A stretch of DNA of 64,000 nucleotides from an uncultured Thomasclavelia sp. (GCF_944324745.1 NZ_CALUXO010000054.1:1-64000), one strand, 5' to 3'. Counted from the stretch's first letter, positions 36,154-45,114 are shown. A program made the numbers and translations. Notes: a model not told the origin generated them from the letters alone.

Positions 36154-36185
36154 AACAAAAACTGGATACCATGGGTATCCAGTTT
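36154..36185 (-). terminator. hairpin terminator between feoB and its small accessory genes
   Basis: AAACTGGATACC and GGTATCCAGTTT pair perfectly with a three-base loop. TTTTTG follows on the minus strand, and the next gene begins only 20 bases further. Confidence 0.8.
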
Positions 36186-36191
36186 TATTGA

Positions 36192-38375
36192 CTAAGAATT
36201 AACCTGTACTGAACGTCTTGAATAGACTTTTTGATTTTTATAAGGATCAGGTCTAAATAATAAGAATAGTATAACTAATGCTACAACAAATGCAATTGCT
36301 GTCCAGATTCCAAATGTACCATACATGATGAATGATCCAATCTGATAGATACATAAACATACCAGATATGCAAAGACATTTTGGAAAATAATTGCAAACC
36401 AGAACCATTTTCTAGATTGCATCTGTTGTGCCATTGTTGCAATCGCTGCTAAACATGGAGAATCTAATAAGTTAAAGACTAAGAATGAAAATGCAGCTAA
36501 ACCAGTTGGGAACCAAGCAGCTACCCCTTGAGCAACATTAACAGCATCTTCAACATCACCACTAACATTAGCTAAGACACCCATTGTTGAAACGATAGCC
36601 TCTTTTGCAGAAAATCCTGAAAGTGCAGCTGCAACTGCCTGCCAATTTCCAAATCCTAATGGAGCAAAAATTGGAGCAACGAATCCACCAATAACCGCTA
36701 ACAGACTATCACTACTATTTTCAACCATTCCAAAACTTCCATCAACAAATCCATAAGCTCCTAAGAACCACATTACAACACAAGCTAAGAATAAGATTGT
36801 TCCAGCTTTAACGATAAATCCTTTTAATCTTTCCCATACATGTAATAAAACAGTTTTGACTGAAGGAATATGATATTGTGGTAATTCCATAACGAAAGGA
36901 GCTGGTTTACCAGAAAATGGTTTCGTTTTCTTTAAAATAATTGCTGCAACTAATACTGCCACAATACCCATGAAATACATTAATGGCGCAATAATTGAAC
37001 TTTCTGTATAACCGGCAACTTCACCAGCGATAACACCACCCATTAAGGCAATAACTGGAAGTTTAGCACCACAAGGAATAAAAGTCGCTGTCATGATTGT
37101 TAAACGACGATCATTATCTTGTTCAATCGTTTTAGAAGCCATGATACCAGGAATTCCACAACCTGAAGAAATTAATAATGGAATAAAGCTTTTTCCTGAT
37201 AGTCCAAAATGTCTAAATACTCTATCCATTACGAAAGCTATACGCACCATATAACCACAATCTTCTAAGATTGATAAAAACAAGAATAAAATTGCCATCT
37301 GTGGTACAAAGCCAAGAACTGCTCCTAGACCACCAATAATTCCATCTACAACTAATCCTTGAACTAGATCACCAGCACCAATATTTCCTAAGAAACCGCC
37401 AACAAAATCTTGAATGGCGACTACAAAAACATCATTAGTCCAATCAGTTACATAAGTACCAATTGTAGTAACTGAAATATAATAAACAACGAACATTACA
37501 GCAATAAAAATTGGAATCCCCAATATACGGTTAGTGACAATTTTATCGATTTTATCAGAAATCGTTAATTTTTCGCCACCTTTTTTTACTGTTGTTGAAA
37601 TAATTTTTTGAATAAATTTATAACGTTCATCAGTAACAATACTTTCCATATCGTCATCTTGTTTATTTTCAAGTGCCTGACGTAAATTATCAATTGTTTC
37701 TTTTTCACTATGAGAAACTGATAAACTTTCAATTACTTTACTATCATTTTCTAGTAATTTAATTGCATACCAGCGTTTTTTATCTTCACTGATAGATGTT
37801 GGTAAATTCTTTTCCACTTCAGCAATAGCCTTTTCTAAATCTTTAGAAAAGATATCTTTAGGTAAAGCTACTTCTTTTTTATTAGCAACTTTAACAGCTT
37901 CATCAATTAAAGCATCTAGACCAGTTTGCTTTAATGCTGATGTTTCAATAATTGGACAATTTAATAACATTGAAAGTCTTTTGATATCAATTTTGATATT
38001 TCTTTTTTCTAACAAATCAGCCATATTTAAAGCAATTACTACTGGTACCCCAGTTTCAATTAGCTGTGTAGTTAAATATAAGTTTCTTTCAATATTTGTC
38101 GCATCAACTAAATCAATAATAACATCAGGATTTTCTTTTAAAATATAATCACGACTGACTACCTCTTCTAACGTATATGGTGAAAGAGAATATATCCCAG
38201 GCAAATCAGTAATAACGATGTCTTCGTTTTTTCTCTTTCCTTTTAAACGCCCCTCTTTTTTCTCAACTGTAACCCCTGGCCAGTTACCAACATACTGATT
38301 AGCCCCAGTTAGAGCATTAAACATCGTTGTTTTACCACAGTTTGGGTTACCAGCAAGAGCAATCTTAATACTCAT
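36192..38375 (-). CDS. feoB: ferrous iron transporter FeoB
   Basis: This 727-residue protein has a cytoplasmic G domain (G1 GNPNCGKTT at about 9-17, G3 DLPGIYSL, G4 NMAD), a helical GDI region (to about 265) and a membrane part with two Gate motifs, including a conserved Cys in SSGCGIPG. It imports Fe(II), driven or gated by nucleotide. It follows two feoA genes, 18 bases after the second. Two DtxR-type boxes upstream suggest iron repression. Confidence 0.96.
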   Translation of the reverse strand: MSIKIALAGNPNCGKTTMFNALTGANQYVGNWPGVTVEKKEGRLKGKRKNEDIVITDLPGIYSLSPYTLEEVVSRDYILKENPDVIIDLVDATNIERNLYLTTQLIETGVPVVIALNMADLLEKRNIKIDIKRLSMLLNCPIIETSALKQTGLDALIDEAVKVANKKEVALPKDIFSKDLEKAIAEVEKNLPTSISEDKKRWYAIKLLENDSKVIESLSVSHSEKETIDNLRQALENKQDDDMESIVTDERYKFIQKIISTTVKKGGEKLTISDKIDKIVTNRILGIPIFIAVMFVVYYISVTTIGTYVTDWTNDVFVVAIQDFVGGFLGNIGAGDLVQGLVVDGIIGGLGAVLGFVPQMAILFLFLSILEDCGYMVRIAFVMDRVFRHFGLSGKSFIPLLISSGCGIPGIMASKTIEQDNDRRLTIMTATFIPCGAKLPVIALMGGVIAGEVAGYTESSIIAPLMYFMGIVAVLVAAIILKKTKPFSGKPAPFVMELPQYHIPSVKTVLLHVWERLKGFIVKAGTILFLACVVMWFLGAYGFVDGSFGMVENSSDSLLAVIGGFVAPIFAPLGFGNWQAVAAALSGFSAKEAIVSTMGVLANVSGDVEDAVNVAQGVAAWFPTGLAAFSFLVFNLLDSPCLAAIATMAQQMQSRKWFWFAIIFQNVFAYLVCLCIYQIGSFIMYGTFGIWTAIAFVVALVILFLLFRPDPYKNQKVYSRRSVQVNS

Positions 38376-38393
38376 CTTTTGTCAAACCTCCTA

Positions 38394-38612
38394 TTATTTA
38401 ACTTGCACACATTGCGCATCATTTTTTCTAACAGATAATTCATAACCTCTGACAGCGATTTCCACTGGATCTCCTAAAGGAGCTACTTTTCTAATGTAAA
38501 GCTCAGTTCCTTTAGTAATTCCCATATCCATGATTCTACGTTTATATGCACTATCCCCTTCGATTTTAGTTACCGTAACGGTACTACCAACTTTAGCTTC
38601 GCTTAAGTTCAT
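38394..38612 (-). CDS. feoA: FeoA-domain protein (second copy)
   Basis: This 72-residue SH3-like FeoA protein (MNLSEAKVGSTVTVTKIEGD, RRIMDMGITKGTEL, VRGYELSVRKNDAQCVQV) is directly upstream of feoB. FeoA proteins bind the FeoB G domain side and support transport. GGAGAGG precedes the ATG. It differs clearly from the other FeoA copy at 38651-38863, so the two are old paralogues. Confidence 0.9.
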   Translation of the reverse strand: MNLSEAKVGSTVTVTKIEGDSAYKRRIMDMGITKGTELYIRKVAPLGDPVEIAVRGYELSVRKNDAQCVQVK

Positions 38613-38650
38613 TAAAACCTCTCCTTTCTATCAAAAAAATCCTTTTACGG

Positions 38651-38863
38651 TTATACCATAATATGTCTTGCCATGTCTTCATTAATTGCAATTCGAGAGT
38701 CTTTGATGTTGACAATGACATTACCACCAATCATTGATAAAACAGTAATCTCACTTCCAGCTACAAAACCTAGATTTTCTAAAAATCGTCTTGTTTCTTC
38801 ATTTCCGCCAACTTTACGAATTGTATTAATTTCTCCAGCATTTACCATTGTTAAAGGCATCAT
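38651..38863 (-). CDS. FeoA-domain protein (first copy)
   Basis: This 70-residue FeoA-like protein (VNAGEINTIRKVGGNEETRRFLENLGF, SRIAINEDMARHIMV) has the SH3-like fold pattern. I chose the ATG at 38863, seven bases after AGGA; a GTG at 38869 and an ATG at 38860 are also possible. It is the first gene of the feo operon. Tandem feoA genes before feoB are common in clostridia-like Firmicutes. Confidence 0.88.
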   Translation of the reverse strand: MMPLTMVNAGEINTIRKVGGNEETRRFLENLGFVAGSEITVLSMIGGNVIVNIKDSRIAINEDMARHIMV

Positions 38864-38885
38864 CCTCACTTCCTCACTCTTTTCT

Positions 38886-38901
38886 GTTAGCCTAATCTAA
38901 C
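38886..38901. promoter_or_regulatory. DtxR-type iron box A at feo promoter
   Basis: On the minus strand GTTAGATTAGGCTAAC is an imperfect palindrome. It resembles the central part of the DtxR/IdeR consensus TTAGGTTAGCCTAACCTAA. Confidence 0.65.
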
Positions 38902-38908
38902 TAATCAT

Positions 38909-38937
38909 ATGTTATACCCTTCTAACTTAAATGTCAA
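38909..38937 (-). promoter_or_regulatory. promoter of feo operon (weak -10)
   Basis: On the minus strand a perfect TTGACA (38932-38937) is followed 17 bases later by TAACAT (38909-38914). The two DtxR-like boxes lie on either side. Confidence 0.45.
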
Positions 38938-38954
38938 TAGTTCAATCAAAAAAA

Positions 38955-38970
38955 GTTAAATCAATCTAAC
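38955..38970. promoter_or_regulatory. DtxR-type iron box B at feo promoter
   Basis: On the minus strand GTTAGATTGATTTAAC shares 13 of 16 positions with box A and lies upstream of the -35, 69 bases centre to centre from box A. Confidence 0.55.
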
Positions 38971-38979
38971 TGAATCATC

Positions 38980-39013
38980 AAAAAAAACTAGAAGGTTAAA
39001 TTTACCTTCTAGT
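38980..39013 (-). terminator. terminator of GH1 gene
   Basis: ACTAGAAGGT and ACCTTCTAGT pair perfectly around a seven-base loop, with a long T run on the minus strand. Confidence 0.85.
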
Positions 39014-40421
39014 CTAGATCTTCACCATTAGATTCAAATACTTTCTTGATCCACTTAAATGATTTTTTAGGAATACGTTTTAAATCCCGTAAATCCTTGT
39101 TAGTTCGATTAACATAAACAAATCCATAACGTTTATCCATATTACACATACTAGCTAAAATATCAATTGGTCCCCAAGTGATATAACCTAAACACTTGAC
39201 ACCTTCTTCAAACATCGCATTTTCCATTTCTTTGATATGATCACGATGATAGTTGATTCGATAATCATCTTCAATCGTTTTACCAGCTGCTAACATTTCA
39301 TCTACTTCTTCTTGAGTTAAATCTTCACGCCATCCAATACCATTTTCAAGAATGAAAACTGGCAAACCGCTACGATTATACAAATCATTCATGGTCCATC
39401 TTAAACCAATTGGATCAATTTCCCATCCCCATTCATTAGCTTCACAGTGAGGATTTTTAACTACATGTTCTCCCACTACTTCATGATAAGGACGTTGATA
39501 ATCAAATTCACCTTCAGTTACTGTATTAGAACGATAATAGCTAAAAGCAATATAATCAACAGTATATTTTAATAATTCTTCATCTTCTTCTTCAAATTTT
39601 GGCATCCAACCACGATTTTCTAAGTAAGCTACCATGTAATCAGGATATTTTCCTTTTGAAAAAACATCTACATGGAAACCATTCATATATTGATAAGCCT
39701 GCCAAGCAAATAAATTATTTTTTGGAGTATTAGTATAAGGATAAATGTTAGTCACTGCGGCCATTCCACAGAATTTAGCATCTGGCTGCATTTGTCTTAA
39801 AGCTCGAACAGCTTTACAATGAGCAATAAAAACATTATGATTTACTTGATATAAATGTTTAGCTGGATCAACCCCTTCTGGAATTTCTTCAGCATTAGAA
39901 ACTCTTAACATCATACCATGTAAATTTTGCTCATTAAAACTCATCCAATGTTTAACTCGATCACCAAAACGTTCAATACAAACTTTTGCATATCTTTCAA
40001 AACAATCAACAACATAACGTGAAGCAAAACCATTATATTCTTTTACTAAATGATATGGCATATCGAAATGAACTAATGTAATCATTGGCTCAATTCCAGC
40101 AGCTAATAATTTATCAATTAATTGATTATAAAAAGCTACTCCTTCTTCATTTACTGGTTCATCTAAAGTACCATTAGGAATAATTCTTGACCAGCAAATT
40201 GAAAAACGGTAAAAATTAAATCCCATTTCTTTCATTAAAGCAATATCTTCATCATAACGATGGTATGCATCAATAGCCACATTCCAATCTGAAAATTCTG
40301 GATTCATTGGTCTAACATCATAAACACATAATCCTTTTCCACCTTCATTTCGAGCACCTTCTGTTTGAAAAGAAGAAACAGAACCACCCCAATAAAAATC
40401 TTTTGGCATTTTCTTTTCCAT
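39009..40421 (-). CDS. glycoside hydrolase family 1, probable 6-phospho-beta-glucosidase
   Basis: This 470-residue TIM-barrel enzyme has the GH1 N-terminal signature (FYWGGSVSSFQTEGA), the acid/base Glu in SFNEQN and the nucleophile Glu in ILENGIGW. The C-terminal LKRIPKKSFKWIKKV matches phospho-glucosidases of the BglA type that split imported PTS disaccharide phosphates. I chose the ATG at 40421 behind GGAGG; the upstream in-frame extension is an AT-rich hydrophobic leader. A copy of the RpiR palindrome lies upstream at 40536-40552. Confidence 0.88.
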   Translation of the reverse strand: MEKKMPKDFYWGGSVSSFQTEGARNEGGKGLCVYDVRPMNPEFSDWNVAIDAYHRYDEDIALMKEMGFNFYRFSICWSRIIPNGTLDEPVNEEGVAFYNQLIDKLLAAGIEPMITLVHFDMPYHLVKEYNGFASRYVVDCFERYAKVCIERFGDRVKHWMSFNEQNLHGMMLRVSNAEEIPEGVDPAKHLYQVNHNVFIAHCKAVRALRQMQPDAKFCGMAAVTNIYPYTNTPKNNLFAWQAYQYMNGFHVDVFSKGKYPDYMVAYLENRGWMPKFEEEDEELLKYTVDYIAFSYYRSNTVTEGEFDYQRPYHEVVGEHVVKNPHCEANEWGWEIDPIGLRWTMNDLYNRSGLPVFILENGIGWREDLTQEEVDEMLAAGKTIEDDYRINYHRDHIKEMENAMFEEGVKCLGYITWGPIDILASMCNMDKRYGFVYVNRTNKDLRDLKRIPKKSFKWIKKVFESNGEDLD

Positions 40422-40535
40422 TAAAACTTCCTCCTTAATGTCTAAAATTATTGTATATAAAAATAAAAAAAGAGTAAATATCAAACCTCCAAATTATAAT
40501 CGTGTTTCAAAAATAGTTAAAAATTCATCAGAATA

Positions 40536-40552
40536 ATGAAACAAAGTTTCAT
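40536..40552. promoter_or_regulatory. 17-bp palindrome, second RpiR operator copy
   Basis: ATGAAACAAAGTTTCAT is identical to the copy at 42110-42126 and lies between the two GH1 genes. A TATAAT-like box is downstream of it on the minus strand. Confidence 0.7.
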
Positions 40553-40564
40553 TTTTAAAAATAA

Positions 40565-40589
40565 ATAGAAGCTATAAAATAGCTTCTAT
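40565..40589 (-). terminator. terminator of second GH1 gene
   Basis: ATAGAAGCTA and TAGCTTCTAT pair perfectly around TAAAA, and T-rich sequence follows on the minus strand. Confidence 0.75.
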
Positions 40590-40591
40590 AA

Positions 40592-41992
40592 TTATTCAAA
40601 TTCGTTAGTTCTAGCTACTTCCTTAATCCAGTTAGCTGATTTCTTTAATTTACGTTTATATCCGTCATCTAAACATACTCGAATAAAACCATAACGATTT
40701 TTAAATGCATTGCACCAAGACCAGTTGTCAATTACACCCCAATAGTGATAACCTAGACAATTAGCTCCATCTTCGATTGCTTTGGCAATCCATTCTAAAT
40801 GATCACGAACAAATTCAATTCGATAATCATCTTGAACTACCCCATTTTCATCCATATATTTTTCTTCACCTTCAACACCCATACCATTTTCTGAAATAAA
40901 AAATGGTAAATCTGGACATTCTTTTTTGATTTTCATGCCAAAATCATAAATTCCTTTAGGATAAATTTCCCAACCCCGATGAACGTTCATCTTTCTTTCA
41001 GGCCAAATATATGGTTTGGCAATGCATGGCAAGCCATTTTCATCAAATTTGGAATCTGGAGCTTGAACTCTAGTTGGTTGATAATAATTAAAACCAAGCC
41101 AATCCACTTTCCCTTGCGCTAAAATAATCTCATCACCAGGACGACGATTGATTTTAACATTCCAATCATTTTCAACAGTCTCTAGAACGTCTGCTGGTAA
41201 ATGCCCATGAGCAACTACATCTAACCACCAGCGATTATGCAACCCATCAGTCATTCTAACTGCATCTAGATCTTCCGGTGTTGGATTTTCTTTAGTATAA
41301 GGTGGTGCAAAACAGTTGATCATCCCTATTTTAGCATCATCAAGCAATTTTCCTTCAGCTTTTAACTCTCTAAAATTCATTACTGCTAAACAGTGAGCTA
41401 AAGTTATATTATATTGAACATTAATTGACTGTTTAAAATCTTTTAAATATGGATACCAGACTCCATGTAAAAACTGCTGTTCTGGTTCCACTATTGGTTC
41501 ATTAAAAGTAAACCAATACTTAATTTTATCTCCAAATTCTTCCATCGCTTTTTTAACAAAATTAGCATAAGCTTCAACAACTTCACGATTTTGCCAGCCT
41601 CCACGTTTTACCAAGTATTCTGGCATATCAAAATGATACATATTCATGAAAATTTCCAGACCATTTTCATGAGCACAATCAATCAACTGATGATACCATT
41701 TAGCCCCTTCAGGATTAATATTTCCATCCTGGTCTAATAGTCTTGTCCATTGCATTGAAGTTCTAAATGATTTGAAATTTAAACTTTTTAATAATTTAAT
41801 ATCCTCTTCATATTTATGATACATATCATTTCCAACATAAGAGCCAACATTATTGTAAAATGCATTAATTTCCTGGTCAGAATACATATCCCAGTATGAA
41901 CGTAATCTTCCTCCTACGTTATAACTTCCTTCAGTTTGTGGTCCTGACATGGCAGCACCAAAGAAAAAATCTTGTGGCAATTTAATTGTCAT
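40592..41992 (-). CDS. glycoside hydrolase family 1, probable 6-phospho-beta-glucosidase
   Basis: This 466-residue GH1 enzyme has FFFGAAMSGPQTEGS, acid/base Glu in FNEPI and nucleophile Glu in ISENGMGV. The C-terminal end KRKLKKSANWIKEV fits phospho-beta-glycosidases. AGGAGGAAT precedes the ATG. It is divergent from the RpiR gene and separate from the other GH1 gene, with its own terminator. No PTS genes are in the window, so the sugar is unknown. Confidence 0.88.
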   Translation of the reverse strand: MTIKLPQDFFFGAAMSGPQTEGSYNVGGRLRSYWDMYSDQEINAFYNNVGSYVGNDMYHKYEEDIKLLKSLNFKSFRTSMQWTRLLDQDGNINPEGAKWYHQLIDCAHENGLEIFMNMYHFDMPEYLVKRGGWQNREVVEAYANFVKKAMEEFGDKIKYWFTFNEPIVEPEQQFLHGVWYPYLKDFKQSINVQYNITLAHCLAVMNFRELKAEGKLLDDAKIGMINCFAPPYTKENPTPEDLDAVRMTDGLHNRWWLDVVAHGHLPADVLETVENDWNVKINRRPGDEIILAQGKVDWLGFNYYQPTRVQAPDSKFDENGLPCIAKPYIWPERKMNVHRGWEIYPKGIYDFGMKIKKECPDLPFFISENGMGVEGEEKYMDENGVVQDDYRIEFVRDHLEWIAKAIEDGANCLGYHYWGVIDNWSWCNAFKNRYGFIRVCLDDGYKRKLKKSANWIKEVARTNEFE

Positions 41993-42024
41993 TATTCTCT
42001 ATTCCTCCTATTTGTAACAGTGAC

Positions 42025-42052
42025 ATTATATAAGAAATTAACACTTCTGCAA
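42025..42052 (-). promoter_or_regulatory. promoter of GH1 gene
   Basis: On the minus strand TTGCAG (42047-42052) and TATAAT (42025-42030) are 16 bases apart. Confidence 0.65.
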
Positions 42053-42109
42053 GTACCATTTCTCCATTTTCAATTTGATTTCAAAATAAATCAAAAAATA
42101 GTTACTTTT

Positions 42110-42126
42110 ATGAAACAAAGTTTCAT
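42110..42126. promoter_or_regulatory. 17-bp palindrome, probable RpiR operator
   Basis: ATGAAACAAAGTTTCAT has arms ATGAAAC/GTTTCAT around AAA and lies 25 bases before the RpiR start. An identical copy precedes the other GH1 gene. Confidence 0.75.
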
Positions 42127-42150
42127 GATAAAATATTAATGGTGATAAAA

Positions 42151-43020
42151 ATGAGTATAATGACCCAATTAGAATTTGAATTAAATTTTTCAAACTCCGA
42201 GAAAAACATTGCCAGATATATTTTAAATCATGGTGAAACTGTCTTAAACTTATCAATTAAACAATTAGCTAAAAACACATATACATCTCCAGCCACCATT
42301 GTTCGCTTGTGCCATAAATTAGGTCTTGAAGGATATCAGGATTTTAAAATTAAATATTCTGCCGAATTGCAATATGATAATAAAAATCTAATTGATGTTA
42401 ATTTTCCTTTTTCAAAAGATGATTCAACCTGGCAAATAGTTAATAAAATCGCTCAACTACATCAAGAAGCTTTACAAGATACATTAAATTTAATTGATAT
42501 TGATAACTTAGACCAAATTGTTGCCTTGGTTGATCAAGCCAAAAAAATATATTTATTTGGTTTTGGAAATTCCTTATTGGTTGGTCTCGATTTTCAACAT
42601 AAAATGATGCGAATCAATAAATTAGTTGAAATCCGTCCTAATTCAGGTGAACAGGGATTTTTATCTTACACTTGTACAACAGAAGATATCGCTATTATTA
42701 TTTCTTATTCTGGTGAAACCAATGAACTGATTGATATTGCCAAATCACTAAAAAGAAGACATATCAAAGTTGTTGCCATTACATCAATAGGTGACAATCG
42801 TTTATCAAAATATAGCGACTATTTAATTAACACTGGTTCTAGGGAAAAGATTTTTTCTAAAATTGCGCCCTATGCTTCTAAAACCTCAATTTCATATATT
42901 CTAGATCTAATTTTTTCATGTCTGTTTAAATTAAATTATGATCAAAATATTGAAGAAAAACTCAATAACGATAAAATGTTTGATCATCGACATCCTTTTA
43001 AAAGTCCTATTAATGAATAA
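42151..43020 (+). CDS. MurR/RpiR-family transcriptional regulator
   Basis: This 289-residue regulator has an N-terminal HTH_6 domain (IKQLAKNTYTSPATIVRLCHKLGL) and a C-terminal SIS sugar-phosphate-binding domain (YLFGFGNSLLVGLDFQHKM, IIISYSGETNELIDIAK). It should sense a sugar phosphate and control the two GH1 genes. I chose the ATG at 42151, behind GGTGAT. It diverges from one GH1 gene, and its probable operator occurs at both GH1 upstream regions. Confidence 0.92.
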   Translation: MSIMTQLEFELNFSNSEKNIARYILNHGETVLNLSIKQLAKNTYTSPATIVRLCHKLGLEGYQDFKIKYSAELQYDNKNLIDVNFPFSKDDSTWQIVNKIAQLHQEALQDTLNLIDIDNLDQIVALVDQAKKIYLFGFGNSLLVGLDFQHKMMRINKLVEIRPNSGEQGFLSYTCTTEDIAIIISYSGETNELIDIAKSLKRRHIKVVAITSIGDNRLSKYSDYLINTGSREKIFSKIAPYASKTSISYILDLIFSCLFKLNYDQNIEEKLNNDKMFDHRHPFKSPINE

Positions 43021-43043
43021 AACCAGCAACTGCTGGTTTTATT
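43016..43043. terminator. bidirectional terminator
   Basis: AATAAAACCAGCA and TGCTGGTTTTATT pair perfectly around two bases, between convergent genes. Confidence 0.85.
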
Positions 43044-43701
43044 GACAAACAATTTGACCATCAATAATTTTCAATTGCACATCAAATTTTTGTGCTAGAG
43101 AAACTAAGCGCGTCATTACGATAATACAGCGTCCTTGATGCGCTAAATTAATTAATAATTCAACTAAATCATTGGCTTCCTTTTGATTTAAACCTTCAAT
43201 TATTTCATCAGTCACGATTATTTCTACTTGACGAACTAAAGCGCAAGCTAAAACAACCAACTGATATTGATATTTAGTTAGCTTAGTGACATCTTTAAAA
43301 CAATCTTCTTTGTTAAGGCCTAAATCCATTAGCGTTTTTAAGCAATAATCCTTTTTATTCCTTTTTTTCAAATTCGCAATTGTAAGACTATTTAGAACAT
43401 TTTCATATGCATTTAAATAATGAATTAGATTATTATCTTTAAAAATCAAAGCTAGATCTTGTTGGCGATAATTAGTTAAACCAATTTGTTTAAGCTCTTT
43501 ACCTTTATAAACAATCGTACCACTTTGAGGCTTTTTAAAACCACCAGTTAAAACTAATAACATCGATTTTATATCAAAATTTTGTTCGACAAGACCATAA
43601 ATCTTACCATTTTCAAATGAATAACTGGCATCGTTTAAAATCAGTTTTTTTTCTTTATTATTTAAATAAGATATATTTTTAAGCTCTAATCCACATTCCA
43701 T
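43039..43701 (-). CDS. degenerate ABC ATP-binding-like protein lacking Walker A
   Basis: This 220-residue protein has the overall ABC domain layout (LELKNISYLNNKEKKLILND; ENGKIYGLV; GGFKKPQSGTIVYKGKEL; a Q-loop-like ALIFKDNNLIHYLN). However, the Walker A Gly-Lys-Ser/Thr loop is replaced by VEQNFDIKSM. The LSGGQ signature is LTKYQYQ, and Walker B reads EIIVTDEIIEGL. It can hardly bind ATP normally. The ATG at 43701 follows GGTGAT. It is co-directional with an FtsX-like permease 12 bases upstream, so it may be a structural or regulatory partner. The frame is intact, so it is not an obvious pseudogene. Confidence 0.75.
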   Translation of the reverse strand: MECGLELKNISYLNNKEKKLILNDASYSFENGKIYGLVEQNFDIKSMLLVLTGGFKKPQSGTIVYKGKELKQIGLTNYRQQDLALIFKDNNLIHYLNAYENVLNSLTIANLKKRNKKDYCLKTLMDLGLNKEDCFKDVTKLTKYQYQLVVLACALVRQVEIIVTDEIIEGLNQKEANDLVELLINLAHQGRCIIVMTRLVSLAQKFDVQLKIIDGQIVCQ

Positions 43702-43713
43702 TTTATCACCCAC

Positions 43714-44979
43714 TTAAATCAACATTTTTTCATAAGCGAAAGTCATTAAAAAAATACCAAAAACCAACATTGCAACTATAACTATTATTAAAATAACTAA
43801 GATAACTTCTACTAAACTTTGTCCATCTAACGATATGTTTATCTCATTAATAGTTGCTTGATCATAATCAGCAATAATATAAGTTGAACTATTCAATGAC
43901 TGTCTGCTATCTTCAATTACATCTGGCAGATTCATCAATGCTATATCATTATCTTGAATATTTAGGGAGGAACCAATTGCTTGTGCTAATACATTGCCAC
44001 TAAATAAAGAAACAGTTAGGGCAATAGAACTAATCAAAAGCAATTCAATTGATTGAATCATTAGTAACCTGATTTTACTAACTCCTAAAGAAAAATATAT
44101 TTTAAGTTTATATGCATTCTTTTTTATCAAACATACTATTACTAGACTAATGACAATCATATTGATAATAATCATAGCAATCAAAACACTATTAATTAAA
44201 TGCCCCAAATTTTTTAAATTATTTAAATTACTTTGATACATTTGACTATAAACAGTTAACGTATTGGTATCATTATCAGTTGTTTGATTAATCAAATTGA
44301 TAAAATTTTTAATATGACTAGCACTATCAAGATAAAAAATAGCTGAGGTCAAATTAGAATTATTATTAGTTAATAATTGACCGGTATTTAAATCCGTATA
44401 AATTAAGTTATTATTGTCATTACCTTGATAAATACCGACAATCATTAAATCAGCAGTAAAAGTGTTACCAGAAATATTTGTGTAAACTGTTAAAGTATCA
44501 TCAATCGTTAAATTATTACAATCAGCAAAATCATCATCAACCATACAATATCCCTTGCCATTATCATCACTAGTTAACAAACGACCTGATAGTAAAGTGT
44601 TATTACCATCATTAAAATCTTGTAATACACTCATATCTAAATTTGCATCAATCGTAACACTTTTTTGCGCTGAAAGAAGCTGATCACAACTGGCAACAGT
44701 TGCAATATTATAATTATATTTATCAACATAATCAAGGTTCTTAAATGAATCCATCATATCAATAGTAATATTTAAAGAGGTATCATTAAATTTTGAAATT
44801 GCACTTGTAATTACAACATTATTTTTATATGTTGTATTAATTTTAGCTAACATATCTTGCCAGCCATTAAGCAATGAAAAACCAGCAATGATTAAATTAC
44901 AAATGATCAACATCGTAACAAACAAAATAATTGTTTTACTAAGATTTTTTCGAAGATTTAAAAAAATACTATTAATCAT
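43714..44979 (-). CDS. FtsX-like (MacB-type) permease
   Basis: This 421-residue protein has one N-terminal membrane helix (about 12-35), an extracytoplasmic domain of about 200 residues rich in Asn, Asp and Thr, then three membrane helices. This matches the 1+3 FtsX/MacB topology. A second extracytoplasmic insertion precedes the last helix. I chose the ATG at 44979, eight bases after GAGGAGG; the open frame upstream to 45165 is likely untranslated. Its partner is the Walker-A-less protein downstream. Function may be signal transduction, not transport. Confidence 0.75.
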   Translation of the reverse strand: MINSIFLNLRKNLSKTIILFVTMLIICNLIIAGFSLLNGWQDMLAKINTTYKNNVVITSAISKFNDTSLNITIDMMDSFKNLDYVDKYNYNIATVASCDQLLSAQKSVTIDANLDMSVLQDFNDGNNTLLSGRLLTSDDNGKGYCMVDDDFADCNNLTIDDTLTVYTNISGNTFTADLMIVGIYQGNDNNNLIYTDLNTGQLLTNNNSNLTSAIFYLDSASHIKNFINLINQTTDNDTNTLTVYSQMYQSNLNNLKNLGHLINSVLIAMIIINMIVISLVIVCLIKKNAYKLKIYFSLGVSKIRLLMIQSIELLLISSIALTVSLFSGNVLAQAIGSSLNIQDNDIALMNLPDVIEDSRQSLNSSTYIIADYDQATINEINISLDGQSLVEVILVILIIVIVAMLVFGIFLMTFAYEKMLI

Positions 44980-45114
44980 TATCATTGCCTCCTCTTTATC
45001 AATTATCAATATAATTAACAATATCAAAAATATAATCATATAAATATGTAAAAAAAAGGAAACTACTTGACTTCTATCACAAATAATTTCCACAATTCCA
45101 AAATTTCTGATAAT

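Noticed and set aside
40422-40484. Hydrophobic N-terminal extension of the first GH1 gene, resembling a signal peptide
   Set aside because: GGAGG lies directly before the ATG at 40421 and the GH1 fold starts there. The extension is AT-rich untranslated leader, and the enzyme is expected in the cytoplasm.
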